From: Heliocidaris tuberculata
Taxonomy: Eukaryota; Echinodermata; Echinoidea; Camarodonta; Echinometridae
Assembly: GCA_025618425.1 (NCBI GenBank)
Contig: CM046850.1
Coordinates: 3,243,986-3,307,985 of the forward strand
Direction of reading: 5' to 3'
Length of the DNA: 64,000 nt
The notes below the pieces were generated by a model. It ran no database searches. It saw only the letters and a program-made list of their open reading frames with translations, and was not told the DNA's origin. Of the stretch, positions 1-9,830 are shown piece by piece; within the stretch, counting starts at the first letter, position 1, and every line of letters starts with the position of its first letter. A program made the translations under genes and the position numbers.

Positions 1-960
1 AAAAGAAAAGAAAAAAAAAAGGAAAGAGAGAGTGGTAAATGGGGTTACATACCCTGGTAATAGTATTTTCATTGCTTTGGGAGTTTAGATAGATCAAGTG
101 CATTTGCCATCACTCCTTGTGTTGTGAGGGCCGGTATACTTTTACTTGAGAATTGAAAGCACAGGTCATCTTTTATTTTTGCTTTCGTCTTCAATTATAA
201 AAATTATGCCCACTTCCCTCACTTCCTGTATAATTCCCTTTTGGATGATTTCAGTGAAATTTGCATCATTTAGTTTTTATTTCAGGACTAGTTTATTTGA
301 CATTTTTTGGTCCATGGTCAAGGCGTTCTTTATGTGCTTCTATCATGGCTTGCAATGAGTTTCAGGATCTTGATTACATTTCCAGGATTGGCAGCTCATT
401 TCCCTTGGCAATAATTAGATTCATTTTTGCTTCTTCTTCTTCTTTAAGCCCTGTTGCAAGATTGTAAGCAAAGTTGGTAGGTATCATCCTTAGAGGAAAG
501 AGACCTCAATTTCTTATACAGGGTACCTTGCCTCCAAGGGGGCTCAGGGGCAGCACCCCTTCTGTGCCCCTATTGTGAAAATGAGATATTTTTTAAATGG
601 GTTCTAACCAAACTAGGTAAGAATCATCCTTAGGCAAATAGTATCTAAATGCAAATAGATACCTTAAGGTGGGAGTGGAGTGGGGGGGGGGGGGGGGGGG
701 GGGGCTTTTGGCCCTTCTACTCCCCCCCCCCCCCCCCCAAGAGCCAGTGACACCATATTGACATTTTCCTTCTTCTGTAAAACCTATTGCTACATGTAGA
801 TTGTAACCAAACTAGGTAGGAATCATTCTTGGGGGAAGGAGACTTAAAGTTGTTTTAATAGTAGATCATTATCTTCTAGGGGTCTGTTGGAGGGGCAGCA
901 CCCCAAAAGTATCCCAATGGCAATTATTTCATATACACATATTCTGCTTCTTTAAAACAC
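1..960. other. gene-free stretch with decayed repeat
   Basis: No intact gene is seen. Read on the minus strand, about 470 to 300 gives a short coding-like stretch (TGLKEEEEAKMN, then EAHKERLDHG) broken by stops, probably an old transposon fragment. A run of 23 G at 682-704 is followed by a run of about 17 C at 722-738, so the pair could fold on itself. Related phrases ('accaaactaggta', 'ggggcagcacccc') recur at 536-560, 608-625, 805-820 and 893-905, so this is a degenerate repeated block. Confidence 0.4.
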
Positions 961-1029
961 ACAGCTTGATTTAAATGGGCTCCATTTTGTCTGCCGACAG
1001 TCTTTTAGTTTAAGCACTTTCTTCTGTCC

Positions 1030-1509
1030 TTACCAAAGATACCTTTGGGCAGAATTTTCAGGAAGGAGATTTTCTAGATCTTCACTGGAATTTTGTACAA
1101 GGCCTTTCATGACACCATCTTTAGTTGAATCTTCAAAGCTTTCTTTCTGGAACATTAGTTGCATACTTTTTTGTAGGTTTTCTATTTTTTTGCCAGCTTT
1201 TTGTTTTTCCTGGTGCAATTTTCTTGTCCTTTGTTTGAGTTCATTGTGGGTGAGATACGTGAACTTGGTAGAGGAGCTTGGTGAGGTTCGATCAGTGTCT
1301 TTTGCGTCCTTCTCCTTCCACGATACTAGATCACTTCTTCGGATTGAGCACACATTGCATTTGCAGTTTCCAATTGCTGTCACCAAGGGATGATCAGGCT
1401 TCAAGTGTTGTCCCACAATTGACACATGCCATGTTGCATCATTATAGACTGTGACACATTTTGGAACAGTGCAAACGTTTTCATTTATTTTAGAAATATT
1501 TGCAAACAA
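1030..1509 (-). pseudogene. transposase-related relic ORF, copy 1 (159 aa)
   Basis: This open frame has a cysteine-containing N-terminal half (CTVPKCVTV, then CKCNVCSIRR), followed by a basic coiled-coil (KLHQEKQKAGKKIENLQKS) and an end reading LPENSAQRYLW. The coiled-coil followed by a W-ending motif resembles the region before the catalytic part in large invertebrate proteins derived from P-element/THAP-like transposases; this is a resemblance from memory, not a search. No catalytic domain is present, and the frame lies in a tandem duplication beside other element debris. I regard it as a fragment of a mobile element and not a host gene. Confidence 0.45.
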
Positions 1510-1589
1510 TTTTGCCTGTTGCCGCTTAATTTAAATGGGCTCCATTTTGTCTGCCGACAGTCTTTTAGTTTAAGCACTTTCTTCTGTTC

Positions 1590-1778
1590 TTACCAAAGAT
1601 ACCTTTGGGCAGAATTTTCAGGAAGGAGATTTTCTAGATCTTCACTGGAATTTTGTACAAGGCCTTTCATGACATCATCTTTAGTTGAATCTTCAAAGCT
1701 TTCTTTTTGGAACATTAGTTGCATACTTTTTTGTAGGTTTTCTATTTTTTTGCCAGCTTTTTGTTTTTTCTGGTGCAA
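1590..1778 (-). pseudogene. transposase-related relic ORF, copy 2 (truncated, 62 aa)
   Basis: This is the second tandem copy of the relic at 1030-1509 and keeps only the coiled-coil and the LPENSAQRYLW end. The 5' part of the copy is separated by foreign sequence at about 1920-2091. It is clearly broken and has no recognisable function. Confidence 0.45.
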
Positions 1779-2190
1779 TTTTCTTGTTCTTTGTTTGAGT
1801 TCATTGTGGGTGAGATACGTGAACTTGGTAGAGGAGCTTGGTGAGGTTCGATCAGTGTCTTCTGCGTCCTTCTCCTTCCACGATACTAGATCACTTCTTC
1901 AGAATGAGGACACATTGCATTTATTTTTTTGTCTGCCACTAATTTGCCGCTTACAGAGCGTACTGTTGCTGATAAGTCTTCATTGTCGATGGGGATGGCA
2001 TAAGATCTGTCTATCATGAAGACACGGGATGGCGTGTTTCCCTTTCTCCATCATTAAGTCCACTAAGTCCGGGTTTCCAACACATCAATCAAGGGATGAT
2101 CAGGCTTCAAGTGTTGCCCCACAACTGACACATGCCATGTTGCATCATTTTAGACTCTGACACATTTTGGAACAGTGCAAACATTTTCAT

Positions 2191-2690
2191 TTATTTTAGA
2201 AATATTTGCAAATAATTTTGCCTGTTGCCAGACTTCCTGTGACATACCCGAGAATGGTGTCCTATCTTCCCGCATGCGTAGCATTCAAGGCTCTTAGCAG
2301 AACAGTCGGACACTCGATGCATCGTTGCCTGACCACAACGATCACATAATCTCTGAGTGTGGCGACGGCCGGTCTGTACTCTTCCGGCCACTCGATTTAC
2401 TTTGCTGGGGATGGCTGCTCGCAGATCCACCGTGTTCCGGTCCCCAAGCTCCAAGGCACAAGCAATCTGTAGTGTTTTTTCGTATGGTAGCTCCGTTTCG
2501 CTTAATAATCGCCGCTGAATTCGATCATCACTGACACCGCAAACCAAACGGTCTCTCAACATGTCCTACAAAGTTTCCCCATATTCACAATGTTCTGCAA
2601 GATGGCGGAGCTCTGCCACGTATTGCAAAACCGACTCACCCTGCTTCACCGTGATTGGTGGAGCGCCCCTATTGTCCCCGTGCGCTGGAG
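2191..2690 (-). pseudogene. Ty3/gypsy-type gag relic with CCHC zinc knuckles
   Basis: An open frame of 123 codons at 2191-2562 begins LRDRLVCGVSDDRIQRRLL, the typical end of the capsid-like domain of gypsy-family gag. It continues to two zinc knuckles, CDRCGQATMHRVSDC (C-x2-C-x5-H-x4-C) and CYACGKIGHHSRVC (C-x2-C-x4-H-x4-C). The same frame continues upstream to about 2690 (KQGESVLQYVAELRHLAEHC) but crosses an in-frame TAG at about 2563, so the gene is broken. No protease, reverse transcriptase or integrase follows; downstream is the tandem relic. A solitary decayed retrotransposon fragment. Confidence 0.75.
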
Positions 2691-2762
2691 TCCAATGGTG
2701 AGGTGTCGCGTGGGCGGCTAGTGGTGGTTGGTTGGCGGGTGTTGCGTGGGTGGCTTAGCGGG

Positions 2763-2995
2763 AGACAAGCCTAATCCACTGGATTAGCATTCCTCAACCT
2801 ACTATATAATACTTGACCTTCTCCGCTCAAGCCACTCTCCTGATGATGATCAAAGCATACTGATCGAAACATCGAGTTAACTCTTTCTCCAAAAGAGAGT
2901 TCATTTCAGAACTAATCTGAAAGATTTTCATTTGAATTTCACTTCTTTTAAGAACTAATTCTTTTCAAGAAAGATACAAACAGTCCTTTTAAGGA
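2763..2995. other. repeat-like non-coding stretch
   Basis: This contains 'actgatcgaaacatcga', a phrase of the 'gaaacgtcg' type often found at ends of invertebrate retroelements, and a run of short imperfect repeats around 'aagaactaa', 'agaactaatc' and 'aggactaac'. No gene is seen. Confidence 0.3.
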
Positions 2996-3457
2996 CTAAC
3001 TCTTACATGGTGCTACCGCAAACCTGTAAAATTTACATAATTGTATGTTTATGTCTTCACTCTGTCTACAAATTAAGCAGTCTTGAGAGTGTTCCAGAAA
3101 TATAGGTACAGAAATATTGACTGCAGCTACATGCTTCTTCTTCTCCTTGAACCTGGCCAACTTGCATTCACAGACCTTGCATATGAAAGGTGGAAATATT
3201 TCATCTTCTTCTACAGCTACTTCAATCTGCAAAGCCTGTGGTATAAGCTTACTGAACTTTCCTTTCTTGTAGGGTTACCACAAGGTGGATCCGCTAACAC
3301 AGACTCCAGTACTTCTCGGGTAAGAGCAGCCGCTGGCTTCGTGATCGGATCAGCGGCTGCACTCTTCACCTCTTCCTCCTCCACATCCATGAGCGCATCC
3401 CGCTCCCCCTCACTAAGCAAAGCCAACCCTGGATCAATTGTCGTGTCCATCCTGTAG
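2996..3457 (-). pseudogene. broken ORF pair with zinc-ligand motif, probable transposon relic
   Basis: Two minus-strand frames appear to form one broken coding unit. The upstream frame starts with ATG at about 3454 (MDTTIDPGLALLSEGERD), is acidic and runs to about 3225. The downstream frame, shifted, runs to 2996 and contains FPPFICKVCECKLARFKEKK, then HSQDCLICRQ, giving two CxxC pairs with a nearby H. The frames overlap at about 3225-3260, consistent with a frameshift. The C-x2-C ... H-x4-C-x2-C spacing resembles zinc-binding N-terminal domains of several invertebrate transposon proteins. I do not recognise the family. Confidence 0.35.
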
Positions 3458-3599
3458 GGGGAACAAAGGAAAGAAAGGACTACTATGATCAACCAAGGAA
3501 ACAAATTCAATATTACAAGCCGTACCAAATGTTTCCATTTATCAACAAGAGTTAAACAAGAATTAAATAGATAACTATAAAATGCAGCTGTCATCCAAA

Positions 3600-5035
3600 A
3601 TATAAAATCGCTGGAGTACTACATATGAAATCCCATCAGCCATCAGATTATAAAATATGATGAATTATGTAGCTCTTTAACTCTATATTAAGACATTTAG
3701 AAGGTCATAATTTATACTGACTTTTCAAATTTGATTGTAATTAGATATAGCTGCTCTTATTCCATTTTACTCACAAGTGATGGCAAAGTTTTTATGTCAC
3801 TAATAGTAATACAAGGCTTTTCCTGTTTCACAGTGAAAAATTATGAAGTGAAAACAGTGACAAGCAGCCAAGCAGGCTTTGTAGACTACTAGGCCTGAAT
3901 TCACGAAAGAGGTTTATCTTAAACCATAGTCGAAACCACAGTTTGAACTTTCAGCGTGGACTAAAATAAGCGCGTATATAAGCGCATTACTGTCAGCCCA
4001 TTTGGGCATGACGACATGCGCGTACTATGCTTATGGAGGTTTAAACCATGGGTTACATAAACCTTTTTCATAAATTCAGGCCCTAGAGTGTATTTAAATT
4101 AGTATTTAACTTTGGATGTTGCCCATCTCTTTTAATTTCAGCCGATGTCATCTTCACAATGCCACAACAAAAGTGTAATTTCTTTATTAAATCATGTACC
4201 AGTGTCAAAAACTTTCCATTTTCATAACTTCGCAATGAAATTGTACTACTACATGTACTAGAAAAAGTAGAATCTACTAGATTTATTGTCCAAATCTTTC
4301 TCCAAAAAAATACTTATTCTTAAGCCATTAGTCATTACATTTAGGCAGTGTCGTTAGGTTAAGTTAGGGGCTCTACTCTAACTTCAAATGAGTTCGATCT
4401 AGATCTACCTTGTTCGTGGTGTGTATCTAGTTGGGGTCTGATCAGAGATTAATGTTGCAAAAGAACAAAATATACAAGCCTTTAAAATATGGTTTAAATA
4501 TAATGAGAACAGATCAAAAAGAAAAAGCTCATTGCTGTTGGGGCAGGGGATGGGGGCAGGGGATGGTTGCAGGTTGGAGGTTTGGAGCTTTCGACTTCTT
4601 TGCCCATCTTTTCCCGCTGTGCAGCTTCGGTAAGGTTCCCTTCAGAGGTCAATAGAGGGTGTTGAATAGGTCTAGGGGATGTTGTTCCAAGGGTGACTTG
4701 ATGGTACCAGAAAAACAGAGACTTCTTGGTCACTGTGGTTCATTGTCTTGACATTGGTAGCTATCAGTGGCCCCTTCTTTTTGATATACTCTCTTGTAGT
4801 TTCTTTCCCATTTTCTTCTTGATATCTCAGTTCCATTCCTTCCTTGTCTTCAATCCAAGTATTGGTAAAAGATTGGAGAGCAGTGACCATACCAAATGTT
4901 TCACATTACCAATAAGAGTTGGTTTACTACCAAGAATGTGAGTGGTGTATGATATGAGCTCCGAGTTATTTGTAATGAAAAAAAACACTGTGTATGAGGC
5001 TGAGGTTGTGGTACTTAACTATGAATATGGCGAAT
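3600..5035. other. gene-free stretch
   Basis: No gene is supported. It holds one foldback element (3891-4083). Short open frames on both strands at 4430-4940 show no recognisable domain and no splice structure. The stretch near 4895-4915 resembles 3520-3540, so dispersed repeat debris is likely. Confidence 0.4.
3891..4083. repeat. foldback (inverted-repeat) element, about 190 bp
   Basis: The left end 'ggcctgaattcacgaaa' pairs with the right end 'cataaattcaggccc'. Inside, 'ggtttatcttaaaccat' is matched by 'ggtttaaaccatgggtt' and 'aacctt'. It resembles the other short non-autonomous foldback elements in this window. Confidence 0.65.
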
Positions 5036-5040
5036 AAAGA

Positions 5041-5199
5041 AGCGGACAAAATATACAACTCCTCATTGTACCTCCCTTCATTGCTATCATGTAAAAATAT
5101 GTAGAACAGGTGTAACATGCATATTCACCTGTTCTACTTATTTTACATAATAGCAATGAAGGAATCTTCTTTTGAGGAGCTGTATATTTTGTCCGCTCT
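5041..5199. repeat. foldback element, about 160 bp
   Basis: Inverted arms: 'gcggacaaaatatacaa' with 'ttcattgctat' on the left pair with 'atagcaatgaa' and 'tgtatattttgtccgc' on the right. The centre is 'gaacaggtg...cacctgttc'. No coding capacity. Confidence 0.85.
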
Positions 5200-6288
5200 C
5201 TTTGTCATGTTCATAGTGTAATGTAGAGGTAAACATGTCAATTACTTTGACACAGGTTTGTTTGTTTGTTATTTAATATACCAATGTTATTGTGATTGCA
5301 CTTAAATTTGATCTTGAAATATGCATCTTTTTGTCTTGAAATATATTTGAATAGATGATTATCTCATGCACATGTAAGTGTGATTAAATGCTTAAAAAAA
5401 GAATATATTTCAGTAAGTGTAAGTTTATGAAGCAGTTCCTTTTAAACAATCAGTGAAATATCTTCAGTGCAAAAGTATATAAGTGTAATGAGTTTTAATG
5501 AAATTACACATTTATTTTGTAACTGTACATTGTATTTGCAGGGATGAATGTGTACTTGTTATGCAGGTTGTACTTGAAGTACTTAATTTTATATTCTGTC
5601 ATTGTGATATAGTTATATGATGATACCAAAGTCATGCCTTATTTTTTTTTTTTTCATGAGACATCTACATATATTGGTGTAACAATATTATTATGGTAAG
5701 ACGACTGAAAAGAAAAAATAATAAGTTTGCCTGCATAAAGATTACAATACAGAACAATGACAAACTCGGTGTGAACTCATCATGTGAAAACTTTTAATTG
5801 ATGCTATTTAACCTGATGCTTGTCTATGACAGTCGGTCATGTTTCCCTGCAATTGAAAAGGCGTTACAAATTTATATGCAATCAGGTACAGACTGTATAG
5901 TGATATCCTTGTCATTTTTGGCATAAAAGGCAGAGACATGCATTAAATCTGTAAATATTTCTTAACACTTCAGCAATGTGAAAAAATTAAAAACAGTATT
6001 TAGTTGTGTTCTCTTTTGATGCAAGGTTACTACTTCATAAACATATACAACAGTAATATTTTTCTATCTGTTCTTATATGTGCATTGTTTGTCTACACTA
6101 CTTACATTAAAGTGTTAGGTGTTGCAAAATGTCAACAAAACTATCATTCCAGTTATTATATGCATGTCATTATCGTCTGTTGGCATTTTTTTTTCCTGCT
6201 ACTTTTGCCACATCAGTGTATTTGTGTATTATTTAGTCATCCTGATAAACTAATCCATTATTTTTTTCATTCAGTTAGCTATTGACAA
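5200..6288. other. gene-free AT-rich stretch
   Basis: AT-rich sequence without a credible reading frame or exon. A longer open frame at 6004-6285 (plus) encodes a hydrophobic peptide rich in I, L, Y and H with no domain, probably chance. Confidence 0.4.
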
Positions 6289-6467
6289 TACAGCGGAACC
6301 TTGTTAAAACAAACTCCCTGGGACCAAGAAAATAACCTCTTTATATTGAAACCTTGTTATATCATGGCTAAAAAGCAATAGAATACAAAGAAGTGGGACC
6401 GGCAAATTTACTTTGTTATAACAAGAGTTTGTTATAACAGTGTTCTTTATAACAAGGTTCAACTGTA
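6289..6467. repeat. Tc1/mariner-like MITE (TA-flanked)
   Basis: Inverted ends 'CAGCGGAACCTTGTTA' and 'ATAACAAGGTTCAACTG' lie between TA dinucleotides. The body repeats the words 'ccttgttat' and 'gggaccaag'. Related copies are at 10339-10501 and 24773-24998. TA flanks with CAGTGGAA-type ends suggest a non-autonomous Tc1/mariner-type element. Confidence 0.65.
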
Positions 6468-6621
6468 CTTTTTTGTATGTACTGATGACCAGCATGTTCC
6501 AAACATCCAGATAAGTCTAATTTCTTTTTATGTTTGATGTAATGTGTCGTTTAAAAATCTTGCTGAATGATGAAATATTAAAATGTGGAAGATGCAATTG
6601 TGATAAATATTTTTGATACAA

Positions 6622-6627
6622 AATAAA
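6622..6627 (+). promoter_or_regulatory. possible poly(A) signal AATAAA
   Basis: A canonical hexamer, but no plus-strand coding exon is seen upstream in the window, so it may be a chance match. Confidence 0.15.
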
Positions 6628-6783
6628 AGATATTGACTTTGAAGACATATTTTATGTGATTTTTGTTTATTTACATTTTTCTTATATACAATTTACAAAA
6701 TATATAGACAATGGCATGAGTGGGCTCAGTTTACGTATAACAAATTTCAAAACTTCAACATTCTTGCTTTAATTTGGTCCTCC

Positions 6784-6785
<2 letters not shown>

Positions 6786-6820
<35 letters not shown>

Positions 6821-7028
6821 TGGTGGCTTCTTGTAAAGCACTCAGATCCATAATGCTGTGACGCTCATGGTGCTCCAACATCATTACCTCTGTCATTTAC
6901 ACCTGGGTGGAGAGTGGCAAACATGGATTAATGTCTTGCCAAAGGACATTAGTGCCAGGCTGGGATTTGAACCCTTGACCCCTTCATTGAGAGTCGGGTG
7001 AAAGAACCACTATACCACGGCACCTCCA
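6786..7028 (-). repeat. tRNA-derived SINE with (TTA)n tail
   Basis: Read on the minus strand from 7028, it begins 'ggtgccgtggtatagtgg', a tRNA-like pol III A box (TGGTATAGTGG). A B box follows, within 'gggttcaaatcccagcc'. The body runs to about 6822 and ends in an ATT/TTA microsatellite (6786-6820), which is the SINE tail. Confidence 0.8.
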
Positions 7029-7204
7029 TTATTATTACATTGCTCTGTTTCCCTGTCTGGCTATGCTGTATTTCTGTCTACCTTCTAAAACTTTCACAAT
7101 GTCTTGGATTCTGGACAAGTTACGATATAAAAGATGATTGAGTTAAAGGTAAAAGTCGAGTTCTGGTCATGCTATTACATTGTGAAAGAAACTGTCTTAA
7201 ACCA

Positions 7205-7440
7205 AATGGGAAAGGTGATCATCGCTGAAAAGCACATGTACTGCACACAGAAATAGGTATATGGGACTGCACACACATATTTCACCTATTTCTTGTCATA
7301 CATTATTTCGAATATGAGGGCATCTGAAGAGCAATCCTTTTCAAGGGACTTTTCTACTATGATGTTCTTCCAAACTGACATAAAAGGAATGAGAAAGCTT
7401 CACAAATTAATTTTCACCTTTCCCAGAACTCAACCTTTCA
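7205..7440. repeat. dispersed repeat, second copy inverted at 63310-63545
   Basis: The stretch with 'tatgggactgcacacacat', 'gagggcatctgaagagcaa' and 'gcttcacaaattaattttcacctttcc' is matched on the opposite strand near the right end of the window, at 63310-63545. It has no coding potential. Confidence 0.7.
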
Positions 7441-7441
7441 C

Positions 7442-7576
7442 CGATAACGATAACAAGATTTTTCATTAAAGGTACACCCTAGAGCTGCCCTACTATTAAC
7501 AGCCATGAGCATACTCACAAGTACATACCATATAGTAAGGTGTACCTTTACTTGAAAATCTTGTTATCGGTATCGG
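7442..7576. repeat. foldback element with 'cgataacgataac' ends
   Basis: 'ccgataacgataacaagat' and 'aaaggtacaccct' on the left pair with 'aaggtgtaccttt' and 'atcttgttatcggtatcgg' on the right. A longer relative is at 32179-32836. Confidence 0.75.
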
Positions 7577-7974
7577 TTGAATGTTACCCAGGCTTTAGTC
7601 CCCTGAACGCCAAGCGTCACTGTAAACATCTTAATTTCATACATATTACTGTAGGTTTATAATGAAATGAATGAAATTAATAAATAAAATAAACTTATGA
7701 AATGAAAATAAGAATGTAATTGAACAATGACATAATCTTCATTGATTACAGTTACCTTTGCATAAGTCAAATCTGTCGGGACCACAAAAAAATAGTTTGA
7801 CTTTGACTTAAATGCAAAATTTGACTTGGGAAATGTAAATATCATGTTTTGCATAGTTTGGTAAAAAAATTGATTCAATTTAGGGAAAGTTCGACTTATG
7901 CGACTTCGAGTTGTGCAAGGTTAACAGTACTTTCATTGCAGAATAGTGGTATTTTTATAGGATAAGTGTCACCT

Positions 7975-8128
7975 GAGCCCTGTTTCATAAAACTCGTTAT
8001 TGATAACAACTACTTGTAATGCAATTCTATGACAAAATTTCTCTTATCCAATCAAATTCAGTGATTTCAGTAGCTTCTAGCAGTTATTGTCCCTTGTTAT
8101 TGATAAAAAAATTTTGAAACAGGGCCCA
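7975..8128. repeat. foldback element, 'CCCTGTTTCATAAAA' family
   Basis: 'gagccctgtttcataaaac' on the left pairs with 'ttttgaaacagggccc' on the right, with 'gttattgataac' and 'gttattgataa' inside. Other members: 53870-53975 (5' truncated), 54044-54200 and 58971-59120. Confidence 0.8.
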
Positions 8129-8549
8129 GATTGACACATTGCACTCTATAAATCAGTGGACATGCTCATTCCTCATAATCTAGGGATAAACCTGGACTAC
8201 AGGTAAATCATTGGACTTGGTTACCATTAAGCCAGCTTAGTATACTTTTATGCATACCAGCATTAGAACTTCAAATGCTTTCTGTGACAAGAGTTGATTC
8301 AAATGATCTGTATCCACAATAACAGCTACATGTAGAAGAATATATCTGGGCAGCACTTAAAGTAGATATTCAAAGCAAATCACAAATATGCTCAATAATG
8401 TATCTCTAGAAACTAGAAAGCTTGCAGATGGTAATCGTATAAGTTTTACGTTAACTGCGTGTTTGATGATTAAAAAATAACACAAATAAAAACACTTCTC
8501 AGCATCTGGGATATCCGAGCGATTCGCCAGAAATATACCGATGTTTTCG

Positions 8550-9110
8550 TGACATCACATCAGGTGCCAATCCTGCCTAAGCAGACGACGTCCTATATCA
8601 AGTGAACGTAACTGCAATGCAATTATTTTTAAATTATAAAGAGTTTGGTTTGTTTCACCATGAACGTATTTCACATCATTCTAAAAGGGAAGTGAAACCG
8701 TTTCTAGTAACTAAAATCTTTTGTTTGTAAAAAGTCATGATAAAGGTCAATGATCAATCAAAGAAATCACACTTTCGAATTGTAAAGCCCGCTGAATTAT
8801 AGCATGGATGGTATTCGTTCCCTCTTGAAACGCCGACATGCCGCGGTGCATGCAGCTGAAAATACAATAGCATCTTTTTTGGTTTACAAGCAATCGATTC
8901 CTTTATTTTTTTTAACGCTGCATTTTTCATCAAAATAATACCATGCAGGAAATTTAGAGTGAGGCAACAAATAAGCATTTATACTGACGCTAGTGAAGTA
9001 AGAGAAATAAGTGAAGATGAGATGACAAAACAGGCACTGAAAATGTATAAGATGTTATGGGGCATCGTCTGCTTAGGAAGGATTGCTCCCCGGTATGACG
9101 TCACATATCT
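8550..9110. repeat. long foldback element, about 560 bp
   Basis: The left arm contains 'gccaatcctgcctaagcaga' and 'cgacgtc'; the right arm has the reverse complement in 'cgtctgcttaggaaggatt'. 'gtgacatcacat' and 'tatgacgtcac' flank the arms. A minus-strand open frame at 8754-8978 lies in the loop and has no recognisable domain. Confidence 0.6.
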
Positions 9111-9115
9111 CAGCA

Positions 9116-9645
9116 GCGTTCAAAGAGCTCTATAGGTGCTATAGAGGGGCTGTGTTATATCATTTTATAATTGATAATAATCATTACTTCAAATGTTTCC
9201 AAGCGTTGAATTTTGATAACCTTGTTCAATCTAAGCTTCACCTATGCAATAATAAAAATTAAATCAATATTCAAAATCAATGAAATTCTACTTTAACTAG
9301 ACTTTACAAAGAGGGAATTCCCATGACAAATACATTCATATTTGTCATCCATGATACTCTGTGAACTACATTCAATTTAGCTCAACCATAGCACATTTAT
9401 TTGTCTACCGGTCTTTCAAACATTGATGAATACATACCACAAAGCTCTGTCCTATTACTTTGGCTATTGGAATTCCTAAAGGTGACAAGACAGGAAGAAT
9501 TACACAAAAATGTAGCAAGTGGTAAAGTCATACATGCTATGATCATGCTACATGTATCATGATTGTCAAAATGATGACTTCCTTCAAATGTTTGCTAAAT
9601 TGGCCAAGAGGTCCAACAAGATAGAAAATCCATTGTTCCTTGTCA
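9116..9645. other. MED4 downstream and 3' UTR region
   Basis: No coding sequence is seen. This lies just downstream of the MED4 stop codon on the minus strand and probably holds its 3' untranslated sequence; candidate AATAAA hexamers (TTTATT on the plus strand) occur near 9397. Confidence 0.4.
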
Positions 9646-9830
9646 TCAGAAGCTATCACTGGAGCTGCTGCTCTCTGAATCTGATGACATCATTTCAACA
9701 TCGTCCTCATTCTCCTTGACGTTGAGATCTATCCCGCCTTCCCCTGTGATACGATTGACCCCCGATGACATGCTGAGACTCGCTGTGAGTTCGCTAGAGG
9801 GTTTCCACGTCAGTCCTCCAGAGGCACCAG
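9646..9830 (-). CDS. MED4: MED4 exon 6 and stop
   Basis: Acceptor 'gaaatccacag'. Encodes the variable C-terminal part and the acidic tail [19 protein letters not shown], stop TGA at 9646-9648. The human tail is nearly the same ([19 protein letters not shown]). Confidence 0.95.

Larger units (their letters stand above)
971..2230. repeat. tandem duplication, unit about 560 bp, second copy interrupted
   Basis: The sequence beginning 'ttaaatgggctccatttt' at 971 starts again at 1531, an offset of 560 bases. Copy 2 follows copy 1 closely to about 1920. It is then interrupted by about 170 bp of unrelated sequence and resumes at about 2092 ('gatgatcaggcttcaagtg'), ending at about 2229. The copies differ by scattered substitutions, so the duplication is old but still clear. 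Confidence 0.85.

Noticed and set aside
1109..2019. Plus-strand frames with hydrophobic Phe/Ser/Cys-rich sequence
   Set aside because: They are antisense to the tandem relic ORFs and contain no domain.
2996..3457. Possible RAG1-like N-terminal zinc domain (FPPFICKVCECK ... CLICRQ)
   Set aside because: The CxxC pairs are suggestive, but there is no RAG1 core, RING or catalytic region nearby and the frame is broken. The motif is too short to name a family.
8754..8978. 74-aa minus-strand open frame
   Set aside because: It lies in the loop of a foldback element and has no recognisable domain or splice support.
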